Source: Symsagittifera roscoffensis (lineage: Eukaryota > Xenacoelomorpha > Acoela > Convolutidae). Taken from it: DNA of 42,410 nt. The DNA is taken from the NCBI RefSeq assembly GCF_963678635.1, contig NW_026971278.1, positions 229,393 through 271,802 of the forward strand, given 5' to 3'. The first letter of the stretch is position 1. Every line of letters begins with the position of its first letter. The notes beneath the pieces were generated by a model. That model did no database searches. It was not told the origin of the DNA and saw nothing but the letters and a program-made list of their open reading frames with translations. A program made the position numbers and the translations under genes. Positions 17,059-24,000 of this stretch are shown piece by piece.

Positions 17059-18749
17059 CGTCCTGGAGGTCTGCGCAAGGTGGAGTCTTTCAGAAGTCTC
17101 GCGTAGTAGACATTAGGAAGAATCTGATGACACGTCACCAGTTCACGCAAGTGGCCGCCGAGCATCCTCGAGCCTGCCTGAATGACATGAGCTGGAACCC
17201 CGCCACGAGCGACCAGGTAATTCCCCCAGGGAGTCGCCATTTGATCATTGGAGACAGTTTGGTGAGGGATCTGAATGAGATCTTCGTCTATGGTCAGACT
17301 ACCACTCTGTCCTTTGGAGGAGCCTCAGTGGCTCAGGTCATCAAGATGATGGAGTTCCAGAGCGAAGATCACCTGGATACAATAGTAATAATGCTGGGAA
17401 CCAACGACGTCTCGAGAGCCCCCGTGACTCCGGAGAGCAAGTGGGAGCCTCTATTGGTATGTCTCTTGAACGAACTAAAAGAGAAGTACAGACCCAGGCT
17501 TGTGGTGTTGTGCACGATACCACAAAATCCGTTGGTGGGCACCGTAGTTGCAGATTTCATGAATGGCAACGTGACACGGTGGAACGAAATGATCCGCTGT
17601 CTGGTGAGAAACAACCCTGGCGAGTTGCGACTTCTGGATCTCGAAAAGATGCTGCGCATGTTTGATCACATCGCGCTCACCAGAGATGGAATACATTTCA
17701 ACACCCAACGAGGGAGACATTGGATCAATGATGTATTTCAGACGCAGTTGAGGGAAGTGGAGCAGGAATCGAGGGCGACCGGTTCTCTGGCTCGGACCAG
17801 CTTGACCGGAGGAAGTAGAATAAGGGCAACCGTGCCCGAATCCCTCGTCAACCGTCTAGGGCCCTTGGCAATGGAGACGGCTGCAGCCGCAACCGTTGCT
17901 CCGAGCTCAAACGTGAGAGACAGGCTAGGGACTGCTCCTCCTCCCAGAACACAACCGCTTGAAAGCCGACTCGGGAGATCAGTGGATCAGAACAACAGGA
18001 ATAACTCCCAGACCGCGTCTAGGAGGAATGATCCGTCTGCCACGGCAAACCCTGCTTCAACAGCAGGACTGTCTACGAGTGCCGTGCCAGCGGAGGGAAT
18101 CGAATCAGGCAGCGGGCTGCTTTGGAACAGATCAGACCTTAGTCATTGGGGACAGTACAAGACGGACATGTCGACGAAGTTGAACATGAATACCTTGACG
18201 TGTCGGGAGGACGCAATGAGAATGATTGGCGGAGAAAGTCCCACAGTGTCGCGACTATATCGGATACCGGGCGTGGACTGGCTGCTAGCAGAGCAGGAGC
18301 AATTCAGCTCCTCGACTGCACTCCGACACGCAGACTTGAATGGATTGCCTCAGGACAATACCTTTGGACCTTTGAATACCCGGTCGCTTACGGACGTTCG
18401 ACAGAGGACCCGGGAAAGGACACCACCTGCTCGCAAGGGCAAATTTCAGACAGATAACAAGCCCAGTAACAAGCATCACAAGATGTACAGGCAGTTTGCC
18501 AAACCACCCGGTCAGACGCCTGGCGAGTATTCGAGGGACTACCCCCGGACGACCACGATGGTGGGAGATGACAAGAGATATGGGAAACTGAAGGCCCCAA
18601 TAGGCGACGGCCTGTTTGCAGCTTATGATCCCTTGGATATGAAGGCTGCCAATTATCTGATTGTGGCCGGTTCTGATTATCTCTACACGCCCCGTTCTCT
18701 ATTTTGGCCCGATGTTATTTTCTTGACGGCGCCTAAATTGGACTGGTGA
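17043..18749 (+). CDS. SGNH/GDSL hydrolase of the second cistron
   Basis: First ATG in this stretch is at 17127 (540 residues from there), but the frame is open from 17043. All four SGNH blocks are visible, counting from 17127: block I IIGDSL (42-45, nucleophile Ser44), block II Gly in FGGAS (about 64), block III GTND (91-94), and block V DGIH (187-190) with the catalytic Asp/His. Family members are esterases/lipases that cleave ester or acetyl groups. After about residue 210 comes a Pro/Ser/Thr-rich disordered linker. The last 35 residues (NYLIVAGSDYLYTP...) look like the start of a second SGNH-like domain that continues past the TGA at 18747-18749. SGNH domains are known in ORF1 proteins of CR1-type LINEs. 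I know of no standard gypsy element with one in a separate cistron. No signal peptide is seen. Confidence 0.8.
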   Translation, partial: APRTVASWRSAQGGVFQKSRVVDIRKNLMTRHQFTQVAAEHPRACLNDMSWNPATSDQVIPPGSRHLIIGDSLVRDLNEIFVYGQTTTLSFGGASVAQVIKMMEFQSEDHLDTIVIMLGTNDVSRAPVTPESKWEPLLVCLLNELKEKYRPRLVVLCTIPQNPLVGTVVADFMNGNVTRWNEMIRCLVRNNPGELRLLDLEKMLRMFDHIALTRDGIHFNTQRGRHWINDVFQTQLREVEQESRATGSLARTSLTGGSRIRATVPESLVNRLGPLAMETAAAATVAPSSNVRDRLGTAPPPRTQPLESRLGRSVDQNNRNNSQTASRRNDPSATANPASTAGLSTSAVPAEGIESGSGLLWNRSDLSHWGQYKTDMSTKLNMNTLTCREDAMRMIGGESPTVSRLYRIPGVDWLLAEQEQFSSSTALRHADLNGLPQDNTFGPLNTRSLTDVRQRTRERTPPARKGKFQTDNKPSNKHHKMYRQFAKPPGQTPGEYSRDYPRTTTMVGDDKRYGKLKAPIGDGLFAAYDPLDMKAANYLIVAGSDYLYTPRSLFWPDVIFLTAPKLDW

Positions 18750-19772
18750 CAGGCAATAGGCATGATGATAAGTGTACGAAGGGTGGTCAGCATGGAGCCG
18801 CAGGTAATAGTGGTTGCGGGCTCAAATGATCATTTGCAAAGCAGAGGCTTGTTGACACGTCTGACGGATGGGTCGATCCCGAGCAACGAGGTCATAGGGG
18901 AGGCGATAATGACATTGTTCTCGGCGATGGCTGAAGTGGAAACAGCAGCAAAACAACGTTTCACACAAAATGTAGTGAAGGTGGTTTTTGTGTTGTCACC
19001 AGGCTACGCTGCGTTGCCAGAACCCCTTCAAATTGTGTACACAATGGTCACAACGGTAGCAGAGGGGAGGTTCAACGTGATGATTCCTGCCCCGAACAGA
19101 GTAGTAGACCCAGACAATTACTACCCATCTCGATCTCAGCTTCCGGCCGTTTGGGCCGACATTTCTAATGCCATACAGGGACTCAGAGATTGCAGCACAA
19201 CTCGGTTGGTGCTGGATGAGGTTCTAGGGTTGGAGCTGTCCAACTTTGCCAGATTGCTGAAGTTAGGACCAGGGGTGGATGACGATCATCTGTTAGTACA
19301 ACAGGTGGCGGATGATCTCTGGTTCAGACAGATGGATCATGCAGAGAATGAGCAGGGAAGGATGGTCAGGAAGAACATGACGTCAGCGGAGGAGGATCTC
19401 ATGGCAATGGCTTTGCGTACGAAGCCGCACAACAACGTATGGTTGTATTTGTCACCGAGGCTGTGCACCTTGGGTGAGGACGCGTTCGAGCATTCGCCGG
19501 CAGTGATTAAAGAGATACACGTGTATCCGAAGAACCTATTTGATGCCCGGGAGTTAGCTGGGGGCAAGATGTTGAAACTGATGCAGGACGTAAACACGAT
19601 GACGCTGGACAAGTTCCAAGCTGACGTGCTGGCCACGAAGGCACAGTATGAACGATCGGATGCTATCCTGGGTGGAATGGGAGTGGGATGGACACCATCC
19701 TTCCTGTCGACGTGCTATCCGAAGGCATCTAGGAACCTGATCGCGAGTTTCGTCAAGGACATCTGGTGCTAG
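18750..19772 (+). CDS. Second cistron, degenerate SGNH-like domain and helical region
   Basis: Same frame as the hydrolase after one TGA; the first ATG is at 18762. VIVVAGSNDH (residues 15-24) matches SGNH block III. The upstream partner segment has GSDYL where block I would have GDSL, and the expected block V region reads DPDNYYPS, lacking the DxxH histidine. This second domain therefore appears catalytically dead. The remaining 200 residues are mainly helical and unknown. The frame ends at 19770-19772 (TAG), and homologous-looking sequence continues in another frame from 19766, suggesting an indel near 19760. Confidence 0.55.
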   Translation, partial: QAIGMMISVRRVVSMEPQVIVVAGSNDHLQSRGLLTRLTDGSIPSNEVIGEAIMTLFSAMAEVETAAKQRFTQNVVKVVFVLSPGYAALPEPLQIVYTMVTTVAEGRFNVMIPAPNRVVDPDNYYPSRSQLPAVWADISNAIQGLRDCSTTRLVLDEVLGLELSNFARLLKLGPGVDDDHLLVQQVADDLWFRQMDHAENEQGRMVRKNMTSAEEDLMAMALRTKPHNNVWLYLSPRLCTLGEDAFEHSPAVIKEIHVYPKNLFDARELAGGKMLKLMQDVNTMTLDKFQADVLATKAQYERSDAILGGMGVGWTPSFLSTCYPKASRNLIASFVKDIWC

Positions 19773-21628
19773 CCTTATACGTGACATTTGGTCATGAAAA
19801 TTTCGTGAAGGGACCGGCAAACCTCTTTATCCAAGCGTTGGCAGATTTGAGAATGGATGGACTCCTGACTCTGATTGCCATGACCTACGGTCGACTGGGT
19901 GACTTGCTTGTGCTGCTGCGTTACCCTGAACAACTCCAGGGAACAAGTCGCGAGTTCAACGCGCAGTTGGAAACCGCCTCGCTCAGGAAGATGAAAGACT
20001 GGAGGACTCTCCTGCTTCAATACCTCTTACAACAGAACAGAAGCGTCACGGGAGAAGATAAGGTGGCGACTGATGCGAACGAGTGTAAGCAGTATTGTGG
20101 CATGCCCTTACTGACGGACTTGGCTATCATGATGCGGATCGATCCGTTGGCTCTGGTCCACGGACTGCGGGAATTCGTCACAGTGGCGTATGGACCGGTG
20201 ATGTCTTTCGCGTTCCCGGACGTACAAGTTAAGGCATACAGGAATTCGGTGTTGTATGTCGACCTGGTCTCAGTCGTGGATTGTTCCGTGCTGAATTGGG
20301 TAGAGCAGAGGGAGCTGAGAGGGCTGGCCAGCGACGATAGGCTGATCGGAAGAATAGCAGAGCCAGGTTGGGTGTTGATGGATTTCAACGACCACTTCAA
20401 GTGCCGAATGGGCCGTGAGGACCTTTCCCACATCCAATTTAACCCAAAGCTTTGGAATTTGAGACCATTGGTGAAGGATACAGGAGAGGCTATGAGAGTA
20501 CCTCAATTGCCAGGAGCCTACACACACGCGAAAGAGAGTCAGCAAACATGGCTTCCTGGGTCCAGGCCGCAGCCGGACCAATGCCCTCGATATCCACCGA
20601 TAAGGAGGATGTTGTTGGGAGTCACATCTCCCATCATTGCCCCACGCATCGGAGCTTTTCGTGACGCAGAGAAGAGAATGTTGAAGTGGAGTGAAGGGAT
20701 GGAGCCGCGCTTCATCAGCTGGAAAGCTGCAGCCGTGCACACGTTTGACTTCTCATTTCCTGATGCTTGGAGTAGGAAAAAGATCAAGGCACTACCTTCC
20801 AGGAGACCAGAGGTCTCGGCTGAAACGTGGAACGAAGTGCATTCTCCCACAGACGACTTATCAAGACTGAAGTGGCCAGGAGAAGTGAAAGTAGTGATGC
20901 TGGAAGTGGCAAGGGAGAGCAGAGGAGGCTCATATATAACAATGGAGGACCTGGCTCCACATGGCGAGGAATTCGTAGAATTCCTGGTGAATGATGAATT
21001 GTTTTATCACGCAGGAGACATGACCGTACCGGCTCGGCCGGATTCGGGCATAGACGCACGACAAGGCCCTTCGGGACCCAAGCCGAAACCTGATGCAGAT
21101 AACGATGAATTGATGGATGCGAGAACGCAACAGGTGTTGGTTGACCAACTTTTCTCTGTGCCAAAGTGCGTGAGGTTGGCCAGAATGTCAGAAAGGTCAT
21201 ATGACTTGTTGGCGAAGATCTTTCGGGCAGTCCCGAAGAGATCTGAAGGCGAGTTGCAAGACGTAGTGGGTGAAGAGTTCCTGAGACTGAACGAAGGTAA
21301 TGTAAGTGAGTTCCAGAAACAGAAAGCGAGTGGAGCGTTACCCACTGAATTCCCCACCATAGAAGAGAAAGACGATTTACATAGAATTCTGATGGAGGTG
21401 GAACCGTTGCTGGGTGCCTCAGGGTATGGGACCCGAAGGAACATAGTGAGAACCCATGGGGAGTATCCTTGCCACTGCTTGGCGCAGACGCTGTGGTACC
21501 CCAAACGCGGGAATCTGATGCTAGTATGGGACGTGGAGGAGTTGTACTCTACGGGGTTGCCCGATCAGAATCAACAAGTGTCAATCGTGGTGAAGTGCCA
21601 TGCTGGCAGTGAGATGGTTGGAGGCTAA
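19766..21628 (+). CDS. Second cistron, large unknown region
   Basis: 620 codons open without an ATG at the start, consistent with continuation of the upstream protein after a frameshift. Near residues 205-230 it has VLMDFNDHF...EDLSHIQFNP, which resembles SGNH block V (DxxH followed by a short hydrophobic turn), so a third partial SGNH-like unit may exist. The centre is Pro/Arg-rich. The C-terminal 200 residues contain acidic stretches and a Cys/His pair (CHCLAQTLWYP). I do not recognise the whole. It overlaps the next frame by 29 bases. Confidence 0.55.
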   Translation: MLALYVTFGHENFVKGPANLFIQALADLRMDGLLTLIAMTYGRLGDLLVLLRYPEQLQGTSREFNAQLETASLRKMKDWRTLLLQYLLQQNRSVTGEDKVATDANECKQYCGMPLLTDLAIMMRIDPLALVHGLREFVTVAYGPVMSFAFPDVQVKAYRNSVLYVDLVSVVDCSVLNWVEQRELRGLASDDRLIGRIAEPGWVLMDFNDHFKCRMGREDLSHIQFNPKLWNLRPLVKDTGEAMRVPQLPGAYTHAKESQQTWLPGSRPQPDQCPRYPPIRRMLLGVTSPIIAPRIGAFRDAEKRMLKWSEGMEPRFISWKAAAVHTFDFSFPDAWSRKKIKALPSRRPEVSAETWNEVHSPTDDLSRLKWPGEVKVVMLEVARESRGGSYITMEDLAPHGEEFVEFLVNDELFYHAGDMTVPARPDSGIDARQGPSGPKPKPDADNDELMDARTQQVLVDQLFSVPKCVRLARMSERSYDLLAKIFRAVPKRSEGELQDVVGEEFLRLNEGNVSEFQKQKASGALPTEFPTIEEKDDLHRILMEVEPLLGASGYGTRRNIVRTHGEYPCHCLAQTLWYPKRGNLMLVWDVEELYSTGLPDQNQQVSIVVKCHAGSEMVGG

Positions 21629-22208
21629 CGCGGACACAAGTGAACAGGAGACGGCCGTGCCGAATCCTGAACAGCTGAGCAACGTGAAGATGAGTCGTGA
21701 ATTGGATCTTTTCAGAACCACCTGCAAGGTTCTGAGAATATCTAAAGCCATTGAAAGAATATGGTCAAGCCAAAGATTGATGCCTTGGTTCCGTGCAGTG
21801 ATGAGATCATGGATGTATGAACGCGCGAAGCGTCATATGTCAAGGAACACGGAAGCCTATCAATCTTTCCAGCTAGATATAGGACCGGGAGCCTATAAGA
21901 GAGCATTCCTGGCGCACAGAAACGCGGTCACTACGGCGGTGAAGCGAGTAGCTGGAGCGCCTTGTGTAACTGAAGATGAAAAGAAAGAGGTCTTAAGAGC
22001 TGACCTAGAACGAAATGTGAGCCTATGTCTTCACATCAGCTTTTGCAGGAACCGGGAGCAGAAGGTGAATGTGGACTTGCTACCTTGTTGCAAACCGAGG
22101 CTATTGGAACAGGAGAGTTGGGGCACGGCCCGCAACTCTATGGACATGTTGGAGAAAGTTCTGGAAGACGGTGACGCTGAAAATCAGGATGGAGAAGCGA
22201 TGGAATGA
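21600..22208 (+). CDS. Unknown 202-residue ORF at the end of the second cistron
   Basis: Begins with ATG at 21600 inside the end of the preceding frame (29-base overlap, different frame). It could be a separate protein reached by reinitiation, or the frameshifted C-terminus of the same polyprotein. The sequence is basic and helical in the middle (Trp/Arg-rich SWMYERAKRH), contains several Cys, and ends in a very acidic tail (LEDGDAENQDGEAME). No known domain is recognised. Confidence 0.5.
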   Translation: MLAVRWLEANADTSEQETAVPNPEQLSNVKMSRELDLFRTTCKVLRISKAIERIWSSQRLMPWFRAVMRSWMYERAKRHMSRNTEAYQSFQLDIGPGAYKRAFLAHRNAVTTAVKRVAGAPCVTEDEKKEVLRADLERNVSLCLHISFCRNREQKVNVDLLPCCKPRLLEQESWGTARNSMDMLEKVLEDGDAENQDGEAME

Positions 22209-22854
22209 AGATGATGAACGAAGAGAACAAGTGAAGACTTGAGCAAGAAAAGAAGAGAAGGAGAAAAAACTTGATTGTCTTTGTGTGTTAAAGCTTGAAC
22301 TAATCAACCAAGTTTTGATTATTGAACTTGTTAAACTTTTTGTTTTGATCTAGTTTGGTCAGACCAAACTACAATGTTGCAATTGTTAAAATTGTTGAAA
22401 TTGTTGATTTTATTTATGACTATTTATGTATGTATATGAGGAACATAGGTGAGTATATTTACCTATTTAATCATGACTGAAGTTTTTAACCTGTGTAAGA
22501 CACAAATTCACTGTGTGGCGACATGGTAACTTTGAGTAAACTTGCTCGAGAGGGTGAATAACTCAATAACTTTCCTAGCCACAGAGTTTCTTAGTTTTAA
22601 TATTGAAAGGACCGCATAAATGACTGATTATACTTGGTGAGTAAAGTTAGGTTAATTTTAACGGGTGCGTGGCCGTGCTACTTCCCTTTTTTTTCTCACA
22701 AAGAGCGAAAAGAAGTTTTATGGCGAGATGACGTACGTAGTCAGAAGAGAAATTTTATCTAGGACACTCCTCATGGTGCAAATTTTGTGAAAATCTTGAA
22801 AGGCAGTGAGGTGTAGTACGATGCCATTTGTGAACACGTAGTGAGTTGAGGTGA
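22209..22854 (+). other. 3' untranslated region of element A
   Basis: AT-rich, stops in all frames, no gene seen. It contains a perfect hairpin at 22352-22370 and a GTGAGT inside a small AGGT...ACCT stem (22449-22465). Confidence 0.6.
22352..22370 (+). other. Perfect hairpin AGTTTGGTC-A-GACCAAACT
   Basis: A 9 bp stem with a single central base, 144 bases after the stop of the last ORF. It parallels the palindrome 166 bases after the Pol stop. Confidence 0.7.
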
Positions 22855-23150
22855 GTAGATAAATTTCATTTTCTTATGCGATTTGTAAGATTTATTATAG
22901 AAAACTGGAGTACTACTTGACGATAACCCGGTGTTATGCGATCAATAGGGACATTGATGGAGACTTGTCCGGGGAGTATGTGCCATTCTGCCAGATTGGC
23001 CTGTGCCAATCTGGCAGAATGGCACATACTCCCCGGACAAGTCTCCATCAATGTCCCTATTGATCGCATAACACCGGGTTATCGTCAAGTAGTACTCCAG
23101 TTTTCTATAATCAATCTTACAAATCGCATAAGAAAATGAAATTTATCTAC
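22855..23150. repeat. 146 bp inverted duplication (fold-back) at the 3' LTR edge
   Basis: The arms 22855-23000 and 23005-23150 are reverse complements with a 4-base centre (CTGT) and, by eye, a single mismatch. The left arm holds the end of the internal region, the polypurine tract and the first 22 bases of the LTR. The right arm is its inverted copy, after which the LTR resumes at TTCCGGCGAC. The centre CTGT is the reverse complement of LTR bases 104-107, so the join is a strand switch inside the LTR. Confidence 0.85.
22964..22978 (+). promoter_or_regulatory. Polypurine tract (plus-strand primer) of element A
   Basis: CTTGTCCGGGGAGTA lies directly before the LTR start TGTGCC. Its purine part GGGGAG is where RNase H would leave a plus-strand primer. 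An inverted copy is at 23028-23041 in the fold-back. Confidence 0.55.
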
Positions 23151-23999
23151 TTCCGGCGACGTGAAAAAGAACGACTAAAGGCCTTATTGACGAAAAAGTA
23201 TTGCGAAGGAGGGTAGGAATATTCTGGAATTTTTGTTTTTAAAATTTCGATTAGAAGAAGAATATTTCTCAGAAATATAAAAAACGGCCATTTTGACTGG
23301 AAAAGACGAACTAACAGAACAACGACAAAACTCGCCGAAAACAGTAGCACAAGAGACGAAAAATACCAAGCCTCTTATCGTGGCAACAACACACGATAAG
23401 AACCTTAGCAGTGAATATTAGTGGAAAAGGAGGGTTCAGTGGGGAAGAAATATACCACGGAACCCTCCCGGGACACAAATTGGAAGAGAAAAGAGTGTTA
23501 TCGCAGGAATATTACGGGAGCGGAGGCTTGGTCCCCCAGAGACTGTTTTATTTAAAGGGACTGTATAAACTGACTGTATAGCTACTTGAATGTCATAGAT
23601 CTCTTAATTAACACCGGTATTATTTGATATTTCAGAACATGAGTAGCTAGAAAGAGGAAAGGGTCAATCCATCTCCAATGGATTTAATGTAGAACTGTCA
23701 CACAAAAACATATTAAAATAGGTTATTCGAGCCGTGTTTTTAATAGCAATCACGTAATCTGAGGATCCGAGACTCTGCTATGTGGTTGTGTTCGCATGTA
23801 AACGAAAGCTGATCAAAAATCGTTTGACTGATGGCCTAAAAATGGTAACTTTTTACTTTGCCCTAGACAGACCAGAAAATCAACTGGCAAGGTCGAGACG
23901 GTGAAAAACGAGTAGGATTAAGGTAACTGACGCCTGCCAGTCGTTAATAGGTACTTTTTCTACGCTCCGTCGCTGTGTAGTATTTGGGCGAATGTTACA
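22979..23999 (+). repeat. 3' LTR of element A with internal fold-back insertion
   Basis: Starts TGTGCCATTCTGCC (22979-23000 equals 82-103), is interrupted by the inverted copy to 23150, then matches 115-947 of the 5' LTR from 23151 to 23999. It ends TGTTACA. ATTAAA at 23712-23717 replaces AATAAA. It abuts the antisense gag of family B without a target duplication. Confidence 0.82.
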
Positions 24000-24000
24000 T

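Larger units (their letters stand above)
82..23999 (+). mobile_element. Element A: giant Ty3/gypsy-like LTR retrotransposon
   Basis: Two related LTR sequences in direct orientation (82-947 and 22979-23999, both TGTGCC...TGTTACA) bound a PBS, leader, gag, protease-RT-RNase H-integrase, a macro-like module, a second cistron with an SGNH hydrolase, and a polypurine tract. Typical Ty3/gypsy elements are 5-10 kb; this one is about 23.9 kb, a size known for Ogre in plants and Burro in planarians. Domain order with integrase after RNase H places it in Ty3/gypsy and not copia. The coding regions carry multiple frameshifts and in-frame stops, so this copy is degenerate. There is no visible target-site duplication, and the LTRs differ unevenly, so the two ends may not derive from one insertion. 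Confidence 0.88.

Noticed and set aside
22866-23139. Identical 67-codon frames on both strands
   Set aside because: They arise from the inverted duplication itself and overlap the polypurine tract and LTR start.
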